Source of the DNA: Rhizobium sp. BT03
Lineage (GTDB): Bacteria; Pseudomonadota; Alphaproteobacteria; Rhizobiales; Rhizobiaceae
Length of the DNA stretch: 64,000 nt
Reading direction: 5' to 3'
NCBI RefSeq assembly: GCF_030053155.1
Contig: NZ_CP125640.1
Location: 806,001-870,000, forward strand
Shown here: positions 45,739 through 54,361 of the stretch, piece by piece
Layout: each line of letters starts with the position of its first letter
How positions within the stretch are numbered: the first letter of the stretch is position 1
The notes under the pieces: generated by a model
What the model was told of the DNA's origin: nothing
Seen by the model: only the letters and a program-made list of their open reading frames with translations
Database searches by the model: none
Translations under genes and position numbers: made by a program

Positions 45739-46250
45739 TAGCGAAGGTAGCGGCCTAACCGGCGGGCATCGTTTGCAGTCGCTTGCCGGCTTATGATCGT
45801 CCTGCCTTTTCCGTCCTTCATCACGTAGCGGCCGCGCCGCAAGGTTTCGGTAATGCCGTTCGCATGGCGGACGTCGATCGAGCCATCGGACGCTTCGGTC
45901 GCGCTTGCGCCCGATTCTTGTGAGGTCCCAGTGGCGGAAGACGAGGCAGAGGAAGAGGATCCGGAACTATTGCTGGAGCTTCCACCACCGCTGTTGCCCG
46001 AACCGCTATTCCCGTTGCCGCCACTATTGCCGTTGCCGCCACCGCTGCCGTTACCGCCGCCGTTGCCATTTCCTCCCCCGTTGCCGTTTCCATTGCCATT
46101 GCCGTTATTGCCGTCCTTTGCCTCGGCGCTTTCTACCGTCAGAACAGGGAGGGAGCCGTCGAGATCGAATGTGGCCGGCGATGCGGCAGCGACGAGGGCG
46201 ATGGCCGCGCTGCCGCCCAATCTCAGAAAATCGCGTTTCGACAATGTCAT
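45738..46250 (-). CDS. Exported protein with Gly/Asn/Ser repeats
   Basis: 170 residues. The N-terminus (MTLSKRDFLRLGGSAAIALVAAASPA) resembles a Tat-type signal with K-R instead of R-R. A low-complexity block of GNGN and GSGNSGGGSSS units covers about half the protein. The C-terminal ~45 residues (VRHANGITETLRRGRYVMKDGKGRTIISRQATANDARRLGRYL) are conserved in style and may be the functional part. Function unknown; it shares the repeat type with the FecR protein. A GGAAC-N16-CGTC promoter and two CGGAC-type boxes lie upstream. Confidence 0.75.
   Translation of the reverse strand: MTLSKRDFLRLGGSAAIALVAAASPATFDLDGSLPVLTVESAEAKDGNNGNGNGNGNGGGNGNGGGNGSGGGNGNSGGNGNSGSGNSGGGSSSNSSGSSSSASSSATGTSQESGASATEASDGSIDVRHANGITETLRRGRYVMKDGKGRTIISRQATANDARRLGRYLR
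45975..46122. repeat. Gly/Asn/Ser codon repeat
   Basis: Degenerate 6- to 12-bp units coding GNGN, GNGGG and GNSG on the minus strand. Protein-coding low complexity rather than a DNA satellite, since third positions vary. Confidence 0.7.
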
Positions 46251-46290
46251 GCCATAGCCTCGTCGTTCTTCGCCGTCTCTACGCAATATA

Positions 46291-46368
46291 GACGCGCGGC
46301 AATTTTCGCCGTTCCGGCGGGCAAAAGCAACCGGACCTAGGTACTAGATCAGGCAGGACTTTGGTCCT
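46291..46368 (-). promoter_or_regulatory. Possible EcfG-type promoter and paired boxes
   Basis: Minus strand: GGAAC (46315-46311), 16 bp, CGTC (46294-46291), 41 bp before the start at 46250. Further upstream are CGGAC-CTAG-GTACT (46332-46345) and AGGAC-TTTG-GTCCT (46355-46368), 23 bp apart. Here the gap to the -35 is 16 bp instead of 6, one helical turn more. Confidence 0.5.
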
Positions 46369-46559
46369 GCCCGCCGGATTGCCGAGACCATGAACGTGGA
46401 ATAGTTCGAAGGATTATCGCCAGCGCTGGATTGCGCAGCGAGCCATTCGCGATGTTCGCCTCCTCGTCAATAGCTGGCCGCATAAGGAGGATGCATTTTT
46501 CGGGAACTTCTTTCCTTGTCGCCGATTTTGATTGTCGAAGAGCAACAGAGGAAACCGCG

Positions 46560-47057
46560 ATGGCAAACCCGAACGAATCCCCCGCAGTCCAGTCCCTGCG
46601 AAAAGAACAGGCAGAGCAGCAAAGGAAGGCCCGAAAGGGTGAGCTCGACAGGGGTATCGAGGGCACCTTCCCGGCCTCCGACCCAGTGTCGGCCACCCAT
46701 ACCTCGATTCCTGCCGGCCGCAGCGACGTCGAGGCGGCTGAGCGCGTGAAGCGGGAGCCCGATCCCACCAGGCTCGACGAAGCGTTTCCGCTCGTCGACC
46801 AAGCCCTGCGCCCGACCGGCGAAACCGGCGGCTCCTCCGAAGGCTTGGATGCCGATCGCGGAGGAAGGCGCGCACTTCAGAAAGAAGCAGGCCGCGTGGC
46901 GGAAACCGCTTCGGAACTCGCTTCCGGAACGGCCCGCCTGGCGAAGGCGGAAGCGCGCAGCTTTGTCCAGGACGTCGAAGATCGGATACGCCGGCAGCCG
47001 CTGACGGCGGTCGCGATCGTCGCCGGCATCGCCTTCGTCTTTGGAGCGACGCGTTGA
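46560..47057 (+). CDS. DUF883/ElaB-like membrane-anchored protein
   Basis: 165 residues: a charged, helical N-terminal half (SLRKEQAEQQRKARKGELDRGIEGTFPASDPVS) and a C-terminal DUF883/YqjD-like unit with amphipathic helix (VAETASELASGTARLAKAEARSFVQDVEDRIRRQP) and a terminal glycine-zipper helix (LTAVAIVAGIAFVFGATR). Such proteins associate with ribosomes or the inner membrane under stress. The segment EGTFPASDPVSATHTS is also common in short rhizobial stress proteins. AGAGGAAA lies before the ATG at 46560. Confidence 0.75.
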   Translation: MANPNESPAVQSLRKEQAEQQRKARKGELDRGIEGTFPASDPVSATHTSIPAGRSDVEAAERVKREPDPTRLDEAFPLVDQALRPTGETGGSSEGLDADRGGRRALQKEAGRVAETASELASGTARLAKAEARSFVQDVEDRIRRQPLTAVAIVAGIAFVFGATR

Positions 47058-47066
47058 GCAGCCAGC

Positions 47067-47858
47067 GTGAAGATCGCAACCTACAACGTCAACGGGATCA
47101 ATGGACGGCTGGCCATCCTTTTGCGCTGGCTGAAGGAGGACGCGCCTGATGTGGTCTGCCTCCAGGAACTGAAGACAGACGACGCCAGCTTTCCGCTAGA
47201 GGAGATCGAGCGATCCGGCTACGGCGCCGTCTGGCACGGGCAGAGATCCTGGAACGGCGTCGCCATCCTGGCAAAGGGCAAAACACCAATCCTGACGCGG
47301 CGCGGTCTTCCCGGCGATCCCGATGACACCCACAGCCGCTATATCGAAGCCGTTATCGACGGCATCGTGATCGGATGCCTGTATCTGCCGAATGGCAATC
47401 CGTTCCCGGGCGCGAAGTTCGACTATAAGCTCCGCTGGTTCCGTCGCCTGCAAGAATACGCAGCTGAACTCCTCGAACTCGAAGTGCCGGCAATCCTGGC
47501 CGGCGACTTTAACGTCATGCCGGCGGAGATCGACGTCTACAAGCCGGAACGCTGGCGCGACGACGCGCTTTTCAGGCCGGAAGTGCGCAAGGCCTATGCC
47601 CATCTCGTCGCCCAGGGCTGGACCGACGCCGTCAGGCATCTGCATCCGCAGGAGCGCATCTACACCTTCTGGAAATACTGGCGCAACAGCTTCGAGCGCG
47701 ACGCGGGGCTGCGGATCGACCACTTCCTGCTCAGCCCGGCCGTCGCGCCATGGCTTCGATCGGCGACAGTCCGGAGAAAACCGCGAGGCTGGGAGCATAC
47801 GAGCGACCACGCACCCGTCATGATCGAACTCGACGCTCCCGGCGCGGAAGACGGGTGA
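47067..47858 (+). CDS. xth: Exodeoxyribonuclease III
   Basis: 263 residues, GTG start nine bases after the preceding gene. Endonuclease/exonuclease/phosphatase fold with IATYNVNGINGR, CLQELKTDD (metal-binding Glu), GDFNVMP and TSDHAPVMIELD (catalytic Asp-His). It acts as an AP endonuclease and 3'-5' exonuclease in base-excision repair. It is likely cotranscribed with the DUF883-like gene and converges with the flavoprotein gene 12 bp away. Confidence 0.93.
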   Translation: MKIATYNVNGINGRLAILLRWLKEDAPDVVCLQELKTDDASFPLEEIERSGYGAVWHGQRSWNGVAILAKGKTPILTRRGLPGDPDDTHSRYIEAVIDGIVIGCLYLPNGNPFPGAKFDYKLRWFRRLQEYAAELLELEVPAILAGDFNVMPAEIDVYKPERWRDDALFRPEVRKAYAHLVAQGWTDAVRHLHPQERIYTFWKYWRNSFERDAGLRIDHFLLSPAVAPWLRSATVRRKPRGWEHTSDHAPVMIELDAPGAEDG

Positions 47859-47870
47859 GCCAAGGAGGTC

Positions 47871-49955
47871 TTATTCGCCCGTTCCAAGATCGTAGATGCG
47901 GCCTGTCAGCCAGGCCGGCCAATCCCGCTCGAAGAAGGATCTGGCGGTTTCGTCCAAAGCGCGGTTGGCACGTTTGGAAAGCCTGATCTCATCGCCATCG
48001 AGCCGAGCGACGATCTGCTCGCCCCGGTCCTCTTCGCGTTCCGTTCGGAAACGAAATTCCTCCAGCGGGCCTGTACGCGCATGCGGAAGGGATTCGCCCT
48101 CAGGATCGCATATCGCGCGTGCTCCGCGGCTGCCGCCACCATTGCGGATGAAGAAATCGAGCGCGCTAAGCACCGCTTCCGAGGCCAACGCCATGTGCCG
48201 CCATTGCACGCCTCGGACCGCCTCGGCGGCGCGGCCGTAGGCGACGCCGCCAGCGCGAATGTCGGCATTCAGCTTGCGCGCCTCGATCAAGGCCTGGGCA
48301 ACGCTCTCCCGATCGCAGATGATGCCGGCTTTCTCACTCATGCGCGCCTGCACGCCCGAGCGGATCGATTTGACGGTGAGCGGGCTCTCGGCCCGAAGAG
48401 CGGCCAGGAGCTCGGCGATGCCCGCCTCTGCGATAGCTGACATATCGCCCGTAGCCGCCCGCTTCGCCCTGCCGCTTGCACTGATATGCTCGGCCGCCCG
48501 GGTGCCGAAGACCTGCCCGGCATTGAGCGCTGCGCCACCCGGCCTCGTCACCCCATGCGTGCCTGCCGCTTCGCCGACCGCGTAACAGCCGGCAAGATTG
48601 CTGCGGCCCCAGGTGTCGACCATGATGCCGCCATTCATGTGCTGGTTGTTGACGGCGAATTCCAGCGGGTCGGCGGCGATGTCGATCTTGTAGCGGCGGT
48701 AGAGCTCGATCGCGAGCGGGTTCATCTGCTTCAACCGGTCGATCGGCATCTCCTGGCCGGCGCCGGCCTTGCCGAGATAGAGGCGAACGTCTTCATCCAG
48801 CCTCTCCAGGCTGAACGGCTGGTCGCCCGGCACCGGCAGCGGATTGCGATTGAAGTCCATGAAGACACGCCGCCCGGCGGCGGTTTCGCTCGATATGGCG
48901 AGATCCACCAGGCTCGAACCGAAATCCAGCATGCGCGTCGCATGAAACGGCCATTGATAGCCCTTGCGGAAGACGTTCGACACCAATTCCTGCGTCGTGC
49001 GGTAATATTGCGCCAGGAAGTGATGTTCGACGCCGTCGGCATCGACCGAGTAGATATGCGGGATTGCCTGGACGTAAGTGCCCGACAGATTCCACGGGAA
49101 GCCTTCCCGGCGCGTTCCGATGCCGAACTGGCTTTCGGTCAGGTTGACGAGTTCGACGCCAGCCTCCAGCGCCAATCCGAGCGAGCCGAAGCAGCCGTTG
49201 GGATAGACGCTGTCGCGGTAAAGCTCGCCCGGCCCGCCGGCCGCGAGCACGATCACATCGCTGACGAAGACGACGATGCCCAGCGGGTTCGCCTCCGCGC
49301 GGTCGCCGGCACGCATGACGAGCATCCCGACAACACGGCGGCCGGCTCCCTCGCCCTCGGTCAGGATTTTGACCGCGGTGGTCTGGTTGTAGAAGGGCAC
49401 GGCCAGCCGGATCGCCTCCTCGGCCAGCACCTTGACCATCAGGCGCGAGGTGCGCGGGCCGCAGCTGGTGGCGCGGCCGACCTCGTCATGATCGGTCTGA
49501 TATCTGAGCGTTCCCCCGAGCGGATCCTGCGGCAGCGGCAGGCCGAGGAACTGCAGCGACGCCATCATCCGCGACGAGCCGACGGCCTCGGCATAGGCCG
49601 TGTCCTCGTCCATGGCGCCGCCGCTGCGGATGGCGCGGGCCATCGCCTTGTAATTGTCGCCCTGATCGGCCGTATTGGCGGTGTGCAGGGTCTGCTTATC
49701 GGATCCAGAGCAGGCCGAGGTTCCGCCCCATGCGCTTTGGCTGATGATGACGACGTCGTCGCCGCGTCGCTTCATTTCCACGGCCGCACGCAGACCTGCG
49801 GCACCCGATCCGACGACGACGCAGCCGGCCCGATAGACCGGAACCTCGACGCCGGCGCACCGGATCGCTTCCGATGAGGCGACCTCGGGCGGAAGCTTGG
49901 GCATGTCGACATCGGTCAGTGCGTCGAGAATTTCCTGCGAAACAACTGTGGTCAT
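47871..49955 (-). CDS. Fumarate reductase/succinate dehydrogenase-type flavoprotein
   Basis: 694 residues. The FAD motif is CVVVGSGAAGLRAAVEMKRRG, followed by SACSGSDKQTLH, which replaces the usual TxAAQGG region, and DVIVLAAGGPGELYRDSVYPNGCFG. Near the C-terminus are NQHMNGGIMVDTWGRSNLAGCYAVGEAAGTHG and the usual helical cap. It is not the respiratory SdhA; sequence and context suggest a dedicated oxidoreductase on an organic acid or ketone. Last gene of the 12-gene operon; starts 5 bp after the dehydrogenase upstream. Confidence 0.85.
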   Translation of the reverse strand: MTTVVSQEILDALTDVDMPKLPPEVASSEAIRCAGVEVPVYRAGCVVVGSGAAGLRAAVEMKRRGDDVVIISQSAWGGTSACSGSDKQTLHTANTADQGDNYKAMARAIRSGGAMDEDTAYAEAVGSSRMMASLQFLGLPLPQDPLGGTLRYQTDHDEVGRATSCGPRTSRLMVKVLAEEAIRLAVPFYNQTTAVKILTEGEGAGRRVVGMLVMRAGDRAEANPLGIVVFVSDVIVLAAGGPGELYRDSVYPNGCFGSLGLALEAGVELVNLTESQFGIGTRREGFPWNLSGTYVQAIPHIYSVDADGVEHHFLAQYYRTTQELVSNVFRKGYQWPFHATRMLDFGSSLVDLAISSETAAGRRVFMDFNRNPLPVPGDQPFSLERLDEDVRLYLGKAGAGQEMPIDRLKQMNPLAIELYRRYKIDIAADPLEFAVNNQHMNGGIMVDTWGRSNLAGCYAVGEAAGTHGVTRPGGAALNAGQVFGTRAAEHISASGRAKRAATGDMSAIAEAGIAELLAALRAESPLTVKSIRSGVQARMSEKAGIICDRESVAQALIEARKLNADIRAGGVAYGRAAEAVRGVQWRHMALASEAVLSALDFFIRNGGGSRGARAICDPEGESLPHARTGPLEEFRFRTEREEDRGEQIVARLDGDEIRLSKRANRALDETARSFFERDWPAWLTGRIYDLGTGE

Positions 49956-49960
49956 TGACG

Positions 49961-51130
49961 TCAGCCCAGCGGGATGTCGACCCAGCGCTTCTGCCGGGAG
50001 GACTCCATGCACGCGTCGACGATCTGGCAGATGTGATGACCGGTATCAAATGTCGGCCACATCGGCCTGTTTGCGACGATCGAGCGGATCACCTCGGCCA
50101 CCTCGATGATCTTGCTTTCATTGTAACCTATGCCGAAATTCGGCAGCGGAAGGAAAGCGCGGAAAGTGGGATTCTCAGGGCCGACATCGATCTCCCGGAA
50201 GCCGCGCCGCCCCGTGCGGTCGTCGTTGGAGTAGAAGCGCAGCCGGTTTATCTCATCATAGGTATAGGCGATGCTGCCTTTGGTTCCGTAGATTTCGTAG
50301 GTCTGCATGAATTTGCGGCCGGTCGCGACACGGCTGAAATCGACGACGCCGCCGGCGCCGTTGGCAAACCGGCACAACAGGTTCGTCGCGTCTGGGTTGG
50401 TGATATCGGCCCAGGATTCGTCGCCTGTCAGCTTCACCTGCTCGCCATAGGCAAGACCCTCGACGACGGGCCGGCGCGGCGTGACGATGAGATTGTCGGC
50501 GATCAGGGAACTGACGCGACCGACCAGGAAATCCATGAAGCTGAAGATATGCGAACCGGTATCGCCGACGATCCCGGTCGGCGCCAGCTTGCCGTCGGCG
50601 CGCCACATGAAGGGCGCTGTCGGATCGCCGTACATGTCGACGTGCTGGCAGCCGCGAAACAGCTTGATCTGACCGATCTCGCCTGAATCGATGATGTCCT
50701 TCGCCAGGTCATGGACGGGGTTTCGCGGAAAGGCGTGTCCGACACGGGTGATGACACCCTTTTCCCTCGCAATCTCGGCCAGTTCCCGCGCTTCGTCGGC
50801 AGTGTTGGCCAGCGGCTTCTCGCAATAGACATGCTTGCCGGCCAACAGAGCCGCCTTGGCGACCGGGTAATGAAGATGGTCGGGCAGGCAGATATCGATG
50901 AGATCGACGTCGGGATCGGCAACCGCCAGCTTCCAATCCTGGTAGATCCTGGCGCCCGGCGCCCTGTTGCCGATATCCTGCGCTACCTCAGGGTTGCTGT
51001 CGACCAGCGCCACGATCCGCGCCGTCCCATCCGACACGCCGAAGAAATGCGGAAAGGTCTGGTAGGCCATCGTGTGGACCTTGCCCATCCAGCCCGAGGC
51101 GCCAAGCACTGCAACTCTCACTTCAGACAT
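49961..51130 (-). CDS. Gfo/Idh/MocA-family NAD(P)-dependent dehydrogenase
   Basis: 389 residues. N-terminal Rossmann motif VAVLGASGWMGKVH, then DLIDICLPDHLHYPVAKAALLAGKHVYCEKPLANTADEARELAE with the conserved E-K-P, and a C-terminal alpha/beta domain (GDTGSHIFSFMDFLVG, the G-D-x-G-x-H motif of the active site). The family oxidises or reduces sugars, inositols and their derivatives. In this operon it may interconvert the hydroxyl/keto form of the imported compound. Eleven bases from the GMC gene upstream. Confidence 0.9.
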   Translation of the reverse strand: MSEVRVAVLGASGWMGKVHTMAYQTFPHFFGVSDGTARIVALVDSNPEVAQDIGNRAPGARIYQDWKLAVADPDVDLIDICLPDHLHYPVAKAALLAGKHVYCEKPLANTADEARELAEIAREKGVITRVGHAFPRNPVHDLAKDIIDSGEIGQIKLFRGCQHVDMYGDPTAPFMWRADGKLAPTGIVGDTGSHIFSFMDFLVGRVSSLIADNLIVTPRRPVVEGLAYGEQVKLTGDESWADITNPDATNLLCRFANGAGGVVDFSRVATGRKFMQTYEIYGTKGSIAYTYDEINRLRFYSNDDRTGRRGFREIDVGPENPTFRAFLPLPNFGIGYNESKIIEVAEVIRSIVANRPMWPTFDTGHHICQIVDACMESSRQKRWVDIPLG

Positions 51131-51141
51131 CGTCGTTCTCC

Positions 51142-52797
51142 TTAGCGGATTTCTGCGCGGGCTCGCGGCCGGGTATCGTTGCGCTCATAGGCGAAGATCA
51201 CCGACGGCAGCGCAGGCAGCCCACGAATAAGGTCCGCCCCCTTTTCGCCGACCATGATCGTCGGCGCGTTGGTATTGCAGGACGGCACGCGCGGCATGAC
51301 GGAGGAATCGCAAACCCGAAGGCCTTCGAGGCCATGGACCTTGAGATCCAGCCCGACAACCGCGTCCGGCCCCGTTCCCATCTTGCAGGTGCCCACAGGA
51401 TGGTGATCGGTCTTGGCGTTGGCGCAGCCATAATCGAACAGCTGCTCGTCGGTCGTGACCTTCGGGCCGGGAAGCCTTTCGGCCATGACATAGGGCTTCA
51501 GCGCCGCCTGCTGCATGATTTCGCGCGCGAGCTTGAGCCCCTCCAGCGACATCTGCCTGTCGTGCGGATCGGACCAGTAGTTGGGATCGATCAGGGGTGC
51601 GGCAGCCGGATCGGACGACGACAGCCGCACCGTCCCGCGCGAGCGCGGATGCAAATAGGCGGAGTTGAGCGTCACGCCCGCATTCTTCAGCCGCTCGACG
51701 CCGGCTTCGATGCCGGATCCCAGGCCGAGATGGAACTGGATATCGGGAGAGCGCGCTTCGGGATCGGCATACCAGAAACCGCCGGTCTCGAAGAGCGACG
51801 AGGCGACCGGGCCGGTGCGAAAGAGGACATATTGAATGCCGGCCCAAAGCGTGCGGTGAAGCTTCGCGACGCCGTCATAGGTGTGATCGCCGGTGCATTC
51901 GGCGATGACGAAAAGATCCAGGTGATCCTGAAGATTGCCGCCGACACCCGGCAGATCGTGGTGCACCTTGACGCCCACCGCGCTGAGATGATCGGCCGGC
52001 CCGATGCCGGACTGCAGAAGAAGCTTCGGCGATCCGATCGCGCCTGAAGAAATCAGCACCTCGCGTTCGGCGCGGACGATCTCCAAGCCGCGCGCGGTGG
52101 CAATCTCGACGCCGACAGCGCGGCTTGCCTCGACGATGATCCGTGCGACACGCGCGCCCGTCCGGACCGTGAGGTTCTTCCGGTCCTTGATCGGCGAGAG
52201 ATAGGCGAGCGATGCCGAGGACCGGCGGCGGTTGCGCTGTGTCAGCTGGTAAAACCCGACCCCGGCCTGCTGGCGGCCGTTGAAGTCATGATTATAGGGA
52301 ATGCCGAGCTCCTGCCCTGCACGGATATAGGCGTCGCAGATCGGCAGCGCTGCCGCCGGCATCGAAACACCCAGCGGGCCGCCATAGGCGTGGTAGTCGT
52401 CGGCGAAGCGCTGATTGTCTTCCGCGCGTTTGAAATAGGGAAGGATCGAACGATAGTCCCAGCCCTCGCAGCCGTCTTCATTGGCCCAAAGGTCATAATC
52501 GGCCGCGTTTCCACGGGTGTAGAGCTGCGCATTGATCGACGAACCGCCGCCGATGACCTTCGCCTGGGTATAACGAAGCACCCTGCCCTTCATGTGCTTC
52601 TGGGGAACGGTCTGCCATCCCCAGCTGGCCACGCCCTTGGTCATCTTGGCAAAACCCGCCGGCATGTGGAAAAGCGGATTCCAATCGCCTCCGCCTGCTT
52701 CGAGCAGGAGGACGCGGATGCCGGGATCTTCGCTCAGCCGGTTTGCAAGGACGCATCCCGCGGGACCGGCGCCTGTGATGATATAATCGAAGCCCAT
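51142..52797 (-). CDS. GMC-family FAD oxidoreductase, choline-dehydrogenase type
   Basis: 551 residues, the usual length of alcohol/choline dehydrogenases of the GMC family. FAD motif IITGAGPAGCVLANRLSEDPGIRVLLLEAGG; YTQAKVIGGGSSINAQLYTRG is GMC signature 1; GAIGSPKLLLQSGIG is signature 2; DHHPVGTCKMG contains the active-site His and NTNAPTIMVGEKGADLI the second. Cytoplasmic, oxidising an alcohol to aldehyde or ketone. Nine bases separate it from the second GMC gene. Confidence 0.92.
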   Translation of the reverse strand: MGFDYIITGAGPAGCVLANRLSEDPGIRVLLLEAGGGDWNPLFHMPAGFAKMTKGVASWGWQTVPQKHMKGRVLRYTQAKVIGGGSSINAQLYTRGNAADYDLWANEDGCEGWDYRSILPYFKRAEDNQRFADDYHAYGGPLGVSMPAAALPICDAYIRAGQELGIPYNHDFNGRQQAGVGFYQLTQRNRRRSSASLAYLSPIKDRKNLTVRTGARVARIIVEASRAVGVEIATARGLEIVRAEREVLISSGAIGSPKLLLQSGIGPADHLSAVGVKVHHDLPGVGGNLQDHLDLFVIAECTGDHTYDGVAKLHRTLWAGIQYVLFRTGPVASSLFETGGFWYADPEARSPDIQFHLGLGSGIEAGVERLKNAGVTLNSAYLHPRSRGTVRLSSSDPAAAPLIDPNYWSDPHDRQMSLEGLKLAREIMQQAALKPYVMAERLPGPKVTTDEQLFDYGCANAKTDHHPVGTCKMGTGPDAVVGLDLKVHGLEGLRVCDSSVMPRVPSCNTNAPTIMVGEKGADLIRGLPALPSVIFAYERNDTRPRARAEIR

Positions 52798-52806
52798 TTT
52801 ACCGTC

Positions 52807-54345
52807 CTATTTGTGCCCGACACGCGCCAATGGATCTGATTTTGCCTGCAAGTCCTTCGACGCGATGTGGTCGGCAACTCTGAGCGCCTGGCTGGCGACG
52901 GTGAGCGCGGGGTTCACCGCGGCCGATGTCGGCAGGAAACCGGCGTCGACGACGAAGAGGTTCTCGTGATCATAGGACCGGCAATAGGGATCGAGCGGCG
53001 CCGTCGCAGGGTCGTTGCCGATGCGGACCGTTCCGCACTGATGGGAGGGCGTGCGCTTGTCGAAGGGCCGCGACAGCACGAGCGGAAACCCGATCGACTT
53101 CAGGATCACCTTCAGCCTGGCGACAAGCGCTAGATGCGCGTCCCAATTGGTTCGCTGCCATTGCAGAATGATCCGATCTCCATCGACCGTGACGCGGCTT
53201 TCCGGATTGGGAACGTCCTCGCTCATCGCATAGAAATCGATGGCATGGTTGGTGATGAGCCGCAGCAGCCATTCCGGCGCCTGCGGCAAGGAGCCCTTGA
53301 GAACCTTCTCGGAGATGCGGCCGAGGAGCTGCACGTTGCCGAGCGGCGGTCCTCCCTCCCCGTCCGAGAGATAGAAGTCGTTGAAGGCAAAGGTCTTCTG
53401 GTAGACGGAAGTATTGCGGAACCGCGGCGAGACGCCGATGACGGCGGAGGCATTGTGGTTCATGAAGTTGCGGCCCACCTGGTCGGAGGAGTTCGCCAGG
53501 CCATTGGGGAAACGGTCGTTTTTCGAACGCAGCAGCAGCACCGATGACTGGACGGCGCCGGCCGAAAGGATGACCATCTCAGGCGAGACGGTCAGGGTCT
53601 CGCCGTCCTTGATATAGGTGACCCGGTCGATCCGGCTGCCGGCTCCCGTGTCGAGCCGCGTGACGCGCGCATTGGTTTCGAGCCGAACATTCTCGTGCTT
53701 CAGCGCCACAGCAAGGGCTGCGGTCTCGGCGTCCATCTTGCCGTCCCTTGCATTCGGATGGGCGTCCCAGGGCGTGTGTGCCTTGGAGAGCCAGGCGTCA
53801 AGATCGAGGCCGAGCGGCAGCGAAAACGGATGCAGGCCGTTCGCCTTGAGGCGCGCCCTGACATCGGCGATCGGCGCCTCGTCGGGCACCGGCGGGAATT
53901 CGTAAGCAGTCGAGTGATACGGTTCGGTCGGATCGTCGCCGAGACTGCCGCGGACCTGATATATGAGTTCCGCCTTCGAGTACCAGGGCTCCAACTCCTC
54001 ATAAGGAAAGGGCCAGGCCGGCGACACGCCTTCGCGGTGTTCGATGATGCCGAAATCTTCTTTGCGATAGCGCGACAAGACGGCGCCGTAGAATTTCGAA
54101 TTGCCGCCGACATTGTAATAGTTGCCGGGATTGAAGCCCTTGCCGTTCGCCTCGTACCAGACTTCCCTAGGGCGGAAATGCCCTCGCTGGAAAATGGCGC
54201 GCTGGTCGCGATTGACCGGAAGATCGGCGATGTGATCGCCGGCTTCGAGGATCAATATCTCAGCGCCGGTCGCGGCCAGGCCGGCGGCGACCGTCGCGCC
54301 GCCGATGCCTGAGCCGATGATGACGATGTCTGGTGAACTGTTCAT
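52807..54345 (-). CDS. GMC-family FAD oxidoreductase, sugar/sterol-oxidase-like branch
   Basis: 512 residues from the ATG at 54345. FAD motif IVIIGSGIGGATVAAGLAATGAEILILEAG. GGNSKFYGAVLSRYRKEDFG replaces the canonical GMC signature, as in pyranose-oxidase and C-glycoside 3-oxidase-like proteins. The C-terminus holds HQCGTVRIGNDPATAPLDPYCRSYDHENLFVVDAGFLPTSAAVNPALT with the catalytic His/Asn pair. It probably oxidises a ring hydroxyl of a sugar or glycoside; this is inferred from family likeness and the neighbouring sugar transporter. Confidence 0.85.
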   Translation of the reverse strand: MNSSPDIVIIGSGIGGATVAAGLAATGAEILILEAGDHIADLPVNRDQRAIFQRGHFRPREVWYEANGKGFNPGNYYNVGGNSKFYGAVLSRYRKEDFGIIEHREGVSPAWPFPYEELEPWYSKAELIYQVRGSLGDDPTEPYHSTAYEFPPVPDEAPIADVRARLKANGLHPFSLPLGLDLDAWLSKAHTPWDAHPNARDGKMDAETAALAVALKHENVRLETNARVTRLDTGAGSRIDRVTYIKDGETLTVSPEMVILSAGAVQSSVLLLRSKNDRFPNGLANSSDQVGRNFMNHNASAVIGVSPRFRNTSVYQKTFAFNDFYLSDGEGGPPLGNVQLLGRISEKVLKGSLPQAPEWLLRLITNHAIDFYAMSEDVPNPESRVTVDGDRIILQWQRTNWDAHLALVARLKVILKSIGFPLVLSRPFDKRTPSHQCGTVRIGNDPATAPLDPYCRSYDHENLFVVDAGFLPTSAAVNPALTVASQALRVADHIASKDLQAKSDPLARVGHK

Positions 54346-54361
54346 TCCTAGCACCTGACCA

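Noticed and set aside
46503..46529. EcfG-type promoter before the DUF883-like gene
   Set aside because: GGAAC is present at 46503 but the -10 region reads GATT or ATTT, too far from CGTT.
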